A DNA stretch of 14,249 nucleotides from JBAXAB01 sp043718245. GTDB taxonomy: Bacteria; Patescibacteriota; Minisyncoccia; Phycocordibacterales; CAIZLB01. This document shows, piece after piece, positions 5,971 to 11,128 of this stretch (the first letter of the stretch is position 1; the number at the start of each line of letters is the position of its first letter). The DNA lies in contig JAYSWB010000037.1 of the NCBI GenBank assembly GCA_043718245.1, positions 1 to 14,249 on the forward strand, written 5' to 3'. The position numbers were made by a program, and so were the translations under genes. A model generated the notes under the pieces. The model was not told where the DNA came from, searched no databases, and worked only from the letters and a program-made list of their open reading frames with translations.

Positions 5971-6801
5971 TCAATGGGCATCGATCCAGAAGTGTTTGTC
6001 CAGAAGCTCTAGTTGCCGGCTGATCATACGCCGATTTACTACATGTTGGCTCATGGCAGAGTTAATCGTTCCGTCTAAGTCTGCCCAAGGCAACTTGTAC
6101 TCATCGAAAACCATTTGTTTGATCAGCTTTTCGTTGTCACAGAGCCTGCTCAGAAGAAATATATTACCAAAGAAAGATACGAACTTATTACCTGTCTCGG
6201 AAGGAAATTTCAGAGCGTCGTCTTTTGAAAGTAGCCCCTGTTTTCTTGATGTCAGGAGGTCATCAAATACGCCCTCCCTCGCATTTTTGTAAATATTTGG
6301 CTGAGGGTCACCTGTAAACGTGGCCTTGGATCTCACCATATCAATATGTACATGTACTGCACCTCCTTCATGTTCCCAATAGTTATCATACAGATGGACA
6401 AGTAAAGGCAAATCAATTTTCTGCAGAAACGCAATAATCTCATCTTTACTAGGTATCGTCAACGATTTTGAATAATCTTCAAAGTCGTTTAGGCCAAGAT
6501 AAAAAAGAATTCGATCATGAAGTTTATTGCTGAATGGCACATGAGCTAAAACCGAAAACCGGATGACTTTTGGCTGTTCTTCCCGCCACCCGGCAATAAA
6601 ATTTCTTCCCGGTGAACACCTTTTGCCTAATTCGTCTCCTATTGCTTGAATTGGGTCTATTTTGTTAGTATCCTGTTTTTTTACACTTTTCTCATTTAAG
6701 GAACTCGGCAAAAAAGACAAGGTTGCTGTGCCCTCCTTGCAGGCACTAGAAGGTAAGGATTCTTCCCTGATAAGATAGGAACGTTTCTTCGGTCTTTTCA
6801 T
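5971..6801 (-). CDS. Hypothetical 276-aa protein
   Basis: No family recognised. The first 50 residues are basic and Ser-rich and probably unstructured (MKRPKKRSYLIREESL). From about residue 55 the protein looks like a folded alpha/beta domain, with GRNFIAGWREEQPKVIRFSV at 65-84, an aromatic/acidic-rich stretch LVHLYDNYWEHEGGAVHVHID near 135-155, and a helical C-terminus ending in DKHFWIDAH. The cluster of His residues (H138, H147, H153, H155) could bind a metal, but no known motif is formed. There is no signal peptide or membrane segment. The stop is TGA, unusual here where most genes use TAA. It is transcribed alone from TTGACA-17-TATTTT and ends at the terminator at 5927-5950. Confidence 0.8.
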   Translation of the reverse strand: MKRPKKRSYLIREESLPSSACKEGTATLSFLPSSLNEKSVKKQDTNKIDPIQAIGDELGKRCSPGRNFIAGWREEQPKVIRFSVLAHVPFSNKLHDRILFYLGLNDFEDYSKSLTIPSKDEIIAFLQKIDLPLLVHLYDNYWEHEGGAVHVHIDMVRSKATFTGDPQPNIYKNAREGVFDDLLTSRKQGLLSKDDALKFPSETGNKFVSFFGNIFLLSRLCDNEKLIKQMVFDEYKLPWADLDGTINSAMSQHVVNRRMISRQLELLDKHFWIDAH

Positions 6802-6827
6802 TTTTTAAGTTTTAATTAGTTTTTTTT

Positions 6828-6856
6828 AAAATATCATACATAAATTGGTTTGTCAA
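6828..6856 (-). promoter_or_regulatory. Promoter of the 276-aa gene
   Basis: Minus strand: consensus TTGACA (6856-6851), 17-bp spacer, TATTTT (6833-6828), then about 26 nt of A/T-rich leader. The -35 half TGTCAA resembles that of the divergent promoters but lacks the palindrome partner. Confidence 0.6.
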
Positions 6857-6880
6857 AATAATTATCCGAACATCATCCCA
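6853..6880 (+). repeat. Intergenic boundary element, copy 6 (left half)
   Basis: TCAAAATAATTA followed by TCCGAACATCATCCCA (6865-6880) matches the left half of copies 2 and 4. The GTTCGGAGCA half is absent, replaced by CGCCCTGAGTC. It sits between two minus-strand genes. Confidence 0.55.
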
Positions 6881-6893
6881 CGCCCTGAGTCAG

Positions 6894-6923
6894 ATAAAAA
6901 TAAACCACCTTTTTAAGGGTGGT
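6894..6923 (-). terminator. Terminator of the 183-aa gene
   Basis: Minus-strand hairpin ACCACC/GGTGGT, extendable through CTTAAAAAGG, followed by TTTATTTTTATC, about 20 nt after the stop at 6944. Confidence 0.8.
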
Positions 6924-6943
6924 CATTTGGAATATTCTTCTAA

Positions 6944-7495
6944 TCAGTCTATATTCGGCACAGCGACTTTGTAGTGTTCTCCTAATTCTATGAGAGCTTT
7001 CAAGAATAATCGAAAATTGTTTTTGTTCTTCTTCTCTAGCTTAAACCATCTCTTAAATCTCCGCTCAAACGTAGAATCAAATATTTTGCAGTCACGATTG
7101 ACCAGTAATACCTCACCATCCATTCTAAGGTCAAAGCAGGCGCTGTCACCTTTGTGATCTTTGTCAGGATCAAGGAAACAAGAGAAGTTCGGGCATACCT
7201 CAATATCCAGAAGACTATTTTTAAACTCTTTACTTGGTATCGTCACATCATGAACCACAGGAATACTTTTGAGATACGCGACAAGCAAGTCTCTCTTTCC
7301 AATTATGTTTTTTTGTATAGTTGAACGGTCAACGATCTTAATAAGCTCAGCCGGCGGCACGGGAAGTCTTTGCTTGCGTAGCATTTTTTCCAAAGCTTTT
7401 AGCCAATAATCCCCATGTTTTCCAGAAAGATTATTGTTGAGCTCATTGAGCAGTTTGCCGACTTTCGGGCAAGTTTGCTTAGTGTTTTTCTTCAT
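6944..7495 (-). CDS. Hypothetical 183-aa protein, large member of divergent pair 2
   Basis: No family recognised. A basic protein. Residues 1-45 are helical and Lys/Asn-rich (PKVGKLLNELNNNLSGKHGDYW). A middle part includes PVPPAELIKIVDRSTIQKN, and a Cys-containing region VCPNFSCFLDPDKDHKGDSACFDLRMDG follows at about 100-127. The C-terminus has FERRFKRWFKLEKKNKNNFRLFLKALIEL, an amphipathic basic helix compatible with nucleic acid or membrane surface contact. There is no signal sequence. The three cysteines with an aspartate-rich loop might hold a metal or a disulfide, but this is speculative. It is expressed from a consensus TTGACA-16-TATAAT promoter with an 11-nt A-rich leader lacking a Shine-Dalgarno, and its divergent partner is the 119-aa gene. 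Confidence 0.8.
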   Translation of the reverse strand: MKKNTKQTCPKVGKLLNELNNNLSGKHGDYWLKALEKMLRKQRLPVPPAELIKIVDRSTIQKNIIGKRDLLVAYLKSIPVVHDVTIPSKEFKNSLLDIEVCPNFSCFLDPDKDHKGDSACFDLRMDGEVLLVNRDCKIFDSTFERRFKRWFKLEKKNKNNFRLFLKALIELGEHYKVAVPNID

Positions 7496-7512
7496 TTTTT
7501 AGATTTTTTTCT

Positions 7513-7556
7513 ATTATACTTTAGTATCTTGACTTGTCAATAAATTGTGATATTGT
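7513..7556. promoter_or_regulatory. Divergent promoter 2 (TTGACTTGTCAA palindrome)
   Basis: Palindrome at 7529-7540. Minus: TTGACA (7540-7535), 16 bp, TATAAT (7518-7513). Plus: TTGACT (7529-7534), 16 bp, TATTGT (7551-7556). Only one polymerase could occupy the shared -35 region at a time. Confidence 0.85.
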
Positions 7557-7588
7557 GAAGAAAAACTACATACATGAAAAGTTACAAT
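7523..7588 (+). repeat. 66-nt promoter-plus-start-codon repeat, copy A
   Basis: Matches 8615-8680 at 60 of 66 positions without gaps. It covers the divergent promoter core, the plus-strand leader and the first five codons of the 119-aa gene (MKSYN). The similarity stops inside the coding region. Confidence 0.85.
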
Positions 7589-7933
7589 CAAATACCAAAG
7601 CTTGAGCTAGCTCTTGAAAAGGACGAAAAAAATAATAAAGCAGAAATGCAAATGAGGGTATGGTTTTTAAATAACCAAACAACGATACTTGTTCGATTTT
7701 TTAAACATAACACTAATGCTCATAAAAAGTTATGGTACGGAAGGAGAACAAACGGCGATGTTTGGGATTCTGTGCTCAATGAGCTGTATGTAAATGGTGT
7801 AATTAGAAGTACAGACAACTGGGAATATAGCACCGAGACAGCCAATAGTTTATATGAACAAGATGAATTTGAGGAAAAACGTGAGTGTATATATCTTGCC
7901 TGGAACGTAAAGCAGAATCAACTCATGTTTTAA
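7574..7933 (+). CDS. Hypothetical 119-aa protein, small member of divergent pair 2
   Basis: No family recognised. It starts MKSYNQIPKLELALEKD, and its leader and first codons are nearly identical to the gene at 8666. The rest is a mixed alpha/beta composition rich in aromatic and charged residues (MRVWFLNNQTTILVRFF at 27-43, KLWYGRRTNGDVWDSVLNEL at 52-71, ECIYLAWNVKQNQLMF at the end). Only one cysteine is present, and there is no signal peptide or membrane segment. The WYGRRTNGDVWDSVLNELYVNGVI portion resembles a small winged-helix-like or DNA/peptide-binding fold in pattern only. The leader is about 11 nt, A-rich and lacks a Shine-Dalgarno. A strong terminator follows. Confidence 0.8.
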   Translation: MKSYNQIPKLELALEKDEKNNKAEMQMRVWFLNNQTTILVRFFKHNTNAHKKLWYGRRTNGDVWDSVLNELYVNGVIRSTDNWEYSTETANSLYEQDEFEEKRECIYLAWNVKQNQLMF

Positions 7934-7943
7934 TTTTTTAAAT

Positions 7944-7975
7944 AAAGGACTTACAATTACTGTAAGTCCTTTTTC
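7944..7975 (+). terminator. Terminator of the 119-aa gene
   Basis: AAAGGACTTAC-AATTACT-GTAAGTCCTTT, an 11-bp perfect stem whose A/T ends supply the T tract (CCTTTTTCC). Confidence 0.9.
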
Positions 7976-7993
7976 CTTTCTGAATAATACTTA

Positions 7994-8070
7994 ATTGATC
8001 ATCTTCCCACCCAGTAGGCGAGCTCCAGGAGTGATTCTGGAGAATCATCTGGTGATTCGAATTCGGAGCC
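7994..8070 (+). repeat. Intergenic boundary element, copy 7, split by an insertion
   Basis: The left half TTGATCATCTTCCCA (7994-8008) and right half ATTCGGAGCC (8061-8070) of the boundary element are separated by about 52 nt. The insert has three adjacent inverted repeats: CTCCAG-8-CTGGAG (8023-8042), AATCA-5-TGATT (8043-8057) and the palindrome CGAATTCG (8058-8065). It lies in a convergent gap. Confidence 0.5.
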
Positions 8071-8100
8071 AAAAAAATCCCCGTAATGTTTTACGGGGAA
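8071..8100 (-). terminator. Terminator of the 156-aa gene
   Basis: Perfect 8-bp stem CCCCGTAA/TTACGGGG (loop 4 nt) followed on the minus strand by TTTTTTT. Confidence 0.9.
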
Positions 8101-8117
8101 TAAGGTATTGTTTTGTC

Positions 8118-8588
8118 TTAATTAATAGATGGAATTATCACAGGTTGTCGCATAATTCGAATACCATCTTTCATGTCACCATTTTTAATGGCGATACGGT
8201 CTATTTCCTCAATGCACCTTAACGCATCATAACTAGTAATTTTTTTACTCCACATAAGGTTTAAATTATTGCTGAGTTCTACATAGATCGGGGATTCAAC
8301 AGTTGAGAATTTCGTACCATTTAACCTTGAAACCACAAAGCCATCTTTTCCACCAACATCATTTCCTCGAAATCCGTAGAGTTCGATTAAAAGACTAATT
8401 TCACCAAAAGTCATTTTAAAACCCAGACCCTTTGGAATTTGCTGACCAAATTTCAAACCAATATCCCAAATATTCCATAATATTTCTGAGGTCATACCCT
8501 CAGGAACTGGATTACCCATTATTATATTTTTAATTTCAAACCCAGATTTATCCCTTAGATAGTTTAATATACGCTCGTTATTTTTCAT
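8118..8588 (-). CDS. Hypothetical 156-aa protein, large member of divergent pair 3
   Basis: No family recognised. It begins MKNNERILNYLRDKSGFEIK, and a helical N-terminus is followed by an alpha/beta region with MTSEILWNIWDIGLKFGQQIP (32-52), FGEISLLIELYGFRGNDVGGKDGFVVSRL (61-89), and a helical stretch SYDALRCIEEIDRIAIKNGD (118-137). It is soluble, near neutral, with one Cys and no signal peptide. The order of elements could suit a small immunity-like or adaptor protein, but no motif supports a specific role. The promoter is consensus TTGACA-16-TATAAT, the leader is about 10 nt with ACTAAAA directly before the ATG, and the terminator is strong. The divergent partner is the Cys-rich 111-aa gene. 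Confidence 0.8.
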   Translation of the reverse strand: MKNNERILNYLRDKSGFEIKNIIMGNPVPEGMTSEILWNIWDIGLKFGQQIPKGLGFKMTFGEISLLIELYGFRGNDVGGKDGFVVSRLNGTKFSTVESPIYVELSNNLNLMWSKKITSYDALRCIEEIDRIAIKNGDMKDGIRIMRQPVIIPSIN

Positions 8589-8604
8589 TTTTAGTGTTTT
8601 CCCA

Positions 8605-8648
8605 ATTATACGCCAGTATCTTGACTTGTCAATAAGTTGTGATATTGT
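8605..8648. promoter_or_regulatory. Divergent promoter 3 (TTGACTTGTCAA palindrome)
   Basis: Palindrome at 8621-8632. Minus: TTGACA (8632-8627), 16 bp, TATAAT (8610-8605). Plus: TTGACT (8621-8626), 16 bp, TATTGT (8643-8648). Geometry is identical to promoter 2. Confidence 0.85.
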
Positions 8649-8680
8649 GAAGAAAAACCAAATATATGAAAAGTTTTAAT
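8615..8680 (+). repeat. 66-nt promoter-plus-start-codon repeat, copy B
   Basis: The partner of 7523-7588, with the same offset throughout (1092 nt). It includes the first five codons of the gene at 8666 (MKSFN). Confidence 0.85.
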
Positions 8681-9001
8681 GGAAAACGCGCAGAAATAAT
8701 CGAGCTCCAAAATCTTCTTGTGCAGAAAAATGTATTACTTTCTGAAATACAAGCAGATTGTATTCATGAAAAAGTAATTCGGACCCTATACTATGACGGC
8801 AATGGCACAACTACTACCTGTGCAAGATGCTTAGTATGCGGCCTAGATGAAACTGCAAGTGAAAATGGCGACCTTAAAACCTTAAGGAATCGTCCAACAA
8901 AATTACTTTCAAACAAGGAGTGGGGACAACAAAATTCATTGCTTAAATCACTTTTTGAGATAGATAGAAGTGGACCATTTATTTCGTTCGAACTTTCTTA
9001 A
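8666..9001 (+). CDS. Hypothetical 111-aa Cys/His zinc-binding-like protein
   Basis: No named family recognised. Residues 10-30 form a leucine-rich helix (EIIELQNLLVQKNVLLSEIQ). Then come possible metal ligands: C32 and H34 (DCIHEK), and C52, C55 and C58 (TCARCLVCG), arranged as C-x-H...C-x2-C-x2-C, suggesting a small treble-clef or zinc-ribbon-like site around a beta hairpin (RTLYYDGNGTTTTCARCLVCGL). The tail is polar and soluble. The first five codons and the leader copy those of the gene at 7574, although the rest of the two proteins is unrelated. It is the smaller partner of the 156-aa gene. Zinc binding is inferred from residue spacing only. Confidence 0.8.
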   Translation: MKSFNGKRAEIIELQNLLVQKNVLLSEIQADCIHEKVIRTLYYDGNGTTTTCARCLVCGLDETASENGDLKTLRNRPTKLLSNKEWGQQNSLLKSLFEIDRSGPFISFELS

Positions 9002-9015
9002 CGATTCTTGTAAAA

Positions 9016-9048
9016 TACACTCAAGCATACAATATGCTGGGTGTTTTT
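9016..9048 (+). terminator. Terminator of the 111-aa gene
   Basis: ACACTCAAGCAT-ACAAT-ATGCTGGGTGT, a long stem with a one-base bulge and a G-T pair, followed by TTTTTTT. Confidence 0.85.
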
Positions 9049-9096
9049 TTATTCCATATTCGTTTACATTTTAAGTAATAGTTCAAATTACGAGCA

Positions 9097-9124
9097 TCGA
9101 CAAAACTACATTTGGTAGTACTAT
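9097..9124 (+). promoter_or_regulatory. Leaderless promoter, TCGACA-16-TACTAT family
   Basis: TCGACA (9097-9102), 16 bp, TACTAT (9119-9124), then 6 nt to the ATG at 9131. The spacer inverted repeat is ACTAC/GTAGT. The upstream 18 nt from GAGCATCGAC to the end of AAAACTAC are identical to those before the gene at 2000. Confidence 0.7.
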
Positions 9125-9130
9125 TTGAAG

Positions 9131-9817
9131 ATGCACAGATTTAAGGGGAGACCCGAAATTCTTAATGGCGCACTAAAATTATATATGGCAATCTTCCTTC
9201 TTATGTTTATGGTTAGACCTGATATTCTATTCATCGGGCTAGCCAAATTTATATTCCTCCCACTAAATGTAATTTTCTTAATATTTTCGCCCCTGAGTAT
9301 TTTTACTACGCTCATTCACGAAGCCGGACACCTTCTTTTTTTACCGTTTGGAACTTTTTTAATTCATGCGGGCGGAAGTATCACGGAGGTTTTATTCCCA
9401 CTCCTGCTGGTCATTCTTTTTTTGTACCGCCAGGCTTACTTTACTGCGACAGTTTTTTTGTATTGGGTATCGATCGGCCTACATTCTGCCGCTCAGTATA
9501 TTGGCCAAGCCCAATCGGTAATCCCGGAAGGAGTTATGCTATGGACACCAGCCGGAATTGCTATAACTGAAACACCAATTCATGGTGACTGGACATGGGC
9601 CCTACTCGAAATTAATGCAATTGGCAGAACATTTAGTATCGCGGCAAAAGTTGAATATGCATCCAAGGCGGTGCTATTGCTGGCTATCATCCTAACATTT
9701 GTGATTGCTGTCAGATCTTTCGAATCGGATACAGATTCGGAAGCCAAATATAAAAAAATAAATCGAAAAGCGAAGCTCATAGCTAATATGTCCACATCCG
9801 ATATTCAGAAAAAATAA
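9131..9817 (+). CDS. Multi-pass membrane metallopeptidase-like protein (HEAGH)
   Basis: A 228-aa integral membrane protein with hydrophobic segments at about 15-30, 32-54, 83-99, 101-120 and 178-195. A zinc-binding HEAGH lies at 63-67, between the second and third segments, in the context TTLIHEAGHLLFLPFGTF. This is the HExxH-in-membrane arrangement of M50-like (site-2 protease type) families. H151/D153 in PIHGDWTWAL could supply a third ligand. The classical M50 NxxPxxxxDG motif is not seen, so it belongs to a divergent family. The C-terminal 30 residues are charged and cytoplasmic. ATG 9131 is chosen over TTG 9125 because the predicted start of transcription falls at 9131. It shares a promoter family with the genes at 2000 and 11129. 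Confidence 0.88.
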   Translation: MHRFKGRPEILNGALKLYMAIFLLMFMVRPDILFIGLAKFIFLPLNVIFLIFSPLSIFTTLIHEAGHLLFLPFGTFLIHAGGSITEVLFPLLLVILFLYRQAYFTATVFLYWVSIGLHSAAQYIGQAQSVIPEGVMLWTPAGIAITETPIHGDWTWALLEINAIGRTFSIAAKVEYASKAVLLLAIILTFVIAVRSFESDTDSEAKYKKINRKAKLIANMSTSDIQKK

Positions 9818-9840
9818 AAAACCTTACTGGTAAGTAAGGC
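9811..9840. terminator. Terminator between convergent genes
   Basis: CCTTAC-TGGTAA-GTAAGG (9822-9839). On the minus strand it is followed by TTTTTTATTTTTT, so it serves the 165-aa gene best. On the plus strand it is followed only by a weaker CTTGAATTCTTTTT. Confidence 0.75.
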
Positions 9841-9858
9841 TTGAATTCTTTTTACTTT

Positions 9859-10356
9859 TTATTCTTTGCTTTGAATTTTTTCTATTGCCCTGATTCTGAC
9901 AGAATCATCAAAATATTCCTCCGGATCAATAATTCCACAATTATCGTCAGCAAGTTTAATATCGAGAGGCAAGATCCCTGCAGCCGGAACTGTTTGTCCG
10001 TTACCATCGTCCGTTCCAATTTCAGGAGAAATAAAATAAACAATATTTACATCTTCGCCGCCCAATTGCTCAATAAGGTCGTCTACCACATCTTTGTTTG
10101 GCCAATTTTTAACTGGACCAATCATGATGAGTTCAAATTTCTCAGGGTGTAAGTAGAAGTTTGAAGGACTTGTGTTAATTGGGAAAAGAAATTGTTTGTT
10201 CTGTAAATCAAAGTTTTTTGATGTACCAAACCATTGCAGCCAAACCTTAACACCGTTGATGTCCTTGAGTATGAGTTTTGGCTTAGTGACATTTTCTTCA
10301 CAAACATTATGAAGAGGTTGCCCGATAGGCTTTAGAGTCTCTGTCTTTGTTTCCAT
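9859..10356 (-). CDS. Hypothetical 165-aa protein, large member of divergent pair 4
   Basis: No family recognised. Acidic and soluble, with no signal peptide. After a Thr/Lys-rich start, residues 27-60 look beta-rich with KLILKDINGVKVWLQWFG. Residues 70-115 have an alpha/beta pattern (FELIMIGPVKNWPNKDVVDD and then EDVNIVYFISPEIGTDDG). The last 35 residues are rich in Asp and Glu (LADDNCGIIDPEEYFDDSV). The alternating strand and helix pattern could be a small Rossmann-like or sensor fold, but no motif fixes it. The promoter is TTGACA-16-TATAGT with an A/T-rich leader, and the terminator is shared with the convergent peptidase gene. Its divergent partner is a small membrane protein. Confidence 0.8.
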   Translation of the reverse strand: METKTETLKPIGQPLHNVCEENVTKPKLILKDINGVKVWLQWFGTSKNFDLQNKQFLFPINTSPSNFYLHPEKFELIMIGPVKNWPNKDVVDDLIEQLGGEDVNIVYFISPEIGTDDGNGQTVPAAGILPLDIKLADDNCGIIDPEEYFDDSVRIRAIEKIQSKE

Positions 10357-10373
10357 AGTTTTAAATTTTTATT

Positions 10374-10417
10374 ACTATACTCTATTGTCTTGACCTGTCA
10401 ATAATTTTTGATATTGT
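10374..10417. promoter_or_regulatory. Divergent promoter 4 (TTGACCTGTCAA palindrome)
   Basis: Palindrome at 10390-10401. Minus: TTGACA (10401-10396), 16 bp, TATAGT (10379-10374). Plus: TTGACC (10390-10395), 16 bp, TATTGT (10412-10417). A second overlapping plus-strand option is TTGATA (10408-10413), 16 bp, TATAAT (10430-10435), giving a shorter leader to the ATG at 10454. Confidence 0.8.
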
Positions 10418-10453
10418 AAGAACAAATCGTATAATGCTCTGAAACCACAAAAT

Positions 10454-10699
10454 ATGGAAAAGAAAATAAAGTCAGGCAACCATTTCCTCATGATAGTGCT
10501 TTTGGTTCTTGCGGCAATCCTACTCATCCCAAGTCGACCAGATACTGACGAGATGAAAGGGTATTGTCAATTTGCAGGCATAGTACTCCTTGTATGGGCG
10601 CTGCTCTCAATGAGAATATCAGCCGGCAATGAAGGCAGACTAAAGAAAATTGAAAAAACTGAATTCATGAAAAAAATTGAAAAAGACAAAACCCTCTAA
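10454..10699 (+). CDS. Small two-span membrane protein (81 aa)
   Basis: No family recognised. Two hydrophobic helices (about 10-26, HFLMIVLLVLAAILLIP, and about 38-54, CQFAGIVLLVWALLSM) are joined by a short loop RPDTDEMKGY. A lysine-rich tail (60-81) with an amphipathic repeat KKIEKTEFMKKIEKDK follows. Basic residues at both ends suggest that both termini are cytoplasmic. It is the small member of divergent pair 4, and the other small members are soluble. Size and topology resemble holin-like or small regulatory membrane proteins, but no lysis cassette is nearby. The stop overlaps the first base pairs of a bidirectional terminator. Confidence 0.75.
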   Translation: MEKKIKSGNHFLMIVLLVLAAILLIPSRPDTDEMKGYCQFAGIVLLVWALLSMRISAGNEGRLKKIEKTEFMKKIEKDKTL

Positions 10700-10719
10700 A
10701 ACCCGCATAGGGTTTTTTT
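10695..10719. terminator. Bidirectional terminator
   Basis: AAAACCC-GCATA-GGGTTTT followed by T's on the plus strand. The reverse strand also reads a stem followed by TTTT. It serves the 81-aa gene and the convergent YdeI-like gene. Confidence 0.8.
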
Positions 10720-10738
10720 AATGCTGATCGATTTGTTA

Positions 10739-11056
10739 TTACACTAGTTTCTTTTTAGATTTTTTATCGAGTACGTACTTCTGCGAAGGACTTACTGATT
10801 TATCCGTTCGGTGGGTACAACCTATCCAGCAACAAGGCCGGCGTTTTCCTTCTGTTAGTTCGCCAACTGCCCTTTTGAGGTGGTGTCTTCTTGTCTCTTC
10901 TTTTTTGACTGATTCAACCCAGCAAATCCATTCATTTCGGGCGAGGGGAGTAATGTCTTCCCAGGCTGCTTGTGCTTTTGGAGTAGAAGTAAGGATTTTT
11001 CTCAAATCCGCCGGCATTCTATGGGGTACATTTGCAGCAATTTGTTTTTTGGCCAT
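10739..11056 (-). CDS. YdeI/OmpD-associated (OmdA-like) family protein
   Basis: A 105-aa protein whose residues about 12-70 match the YdeI/OmdA helical domain (Pfam OmdA): VPHRMPADLRKILTSTPKAQ, then AWEDITPLARNEWICWVESV, then KKEETRRHHLKRAVGELTEG. Members are small cytoplasmic proteins linked by name to bacteriocin resistance, but their biochemical role is not established. Unusual here is the basic C-terminal tail (71-105), with CCWIGCTHRTDKS giving three cysteines and a histidine (C75, C76, C80, H82) before a lysine-rich end. ATG 11056 lies 6 nt from an extended -10 box, so the mRNA is probably leaderless. It is divergent from the prepilin-like gene. Confidence 0.88.
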   Translation of the reverse strand: MAKKQIAANVPHRMPADLRKILTSTPKAQAAWEDITPLARNEWICWVESVKKEETRRHHLKRAVGELTEGKRRPCCWIGCTHRTDKSVSPSQKYVLDKKSKKKLV

Positions 11057-11062
11057 AAGAGT

Positions 11063-11071
11063 ATTCTATCA
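11063..11071 (-). promoter_or_regulatory. Extended -10 promoter of the YdeI-like gene
   Basis: TGA-TAGAAT on the minus strand, 6 nt before the ATG at 11056. No clear -35 box. Confidence 0.5.
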
Positions 11072-11091
11072 AATCTTCCCACATCACAGCA
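11071..11091 (+). repeat. Intergenic boundary element, copy 8 (eroded)
   Basis: AAATCTTCCCA then AGCA directly before TCGACA. It keeps the ATCTTCCCA loop and the final AGCA of fuller copies but has lost the CGAAC/GTTCG arms. Weak on its own and placed by context between divergent genes. Confidence 0.3.
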
Positions 11092-11119
11092 TCGACAAAA
11101 ACACTCCACGTAGTACTAT
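11092..11119 (+). promoter_or_regulatory. Leaderless promoter, TCGACA-16-TACTAT family
   Basis: TCGACA (11092-11097), 16 bp, TACTAT (11114-11119), 9 nt to the ATG at 11129. The inverted repeat in the spacer is poorer than in the other two copies (ACTCC versus GTAGT). Confidence 0.65.
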
Positions 11120-11128
11120 TTAATCAAT

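Noticed and set aside
8018..8070. tRNA remnant suggested by GATTCGAATTC
   Set aside because: The flanking bases do not form a T stem, and no matching acceptor or anticodon arm can be found.
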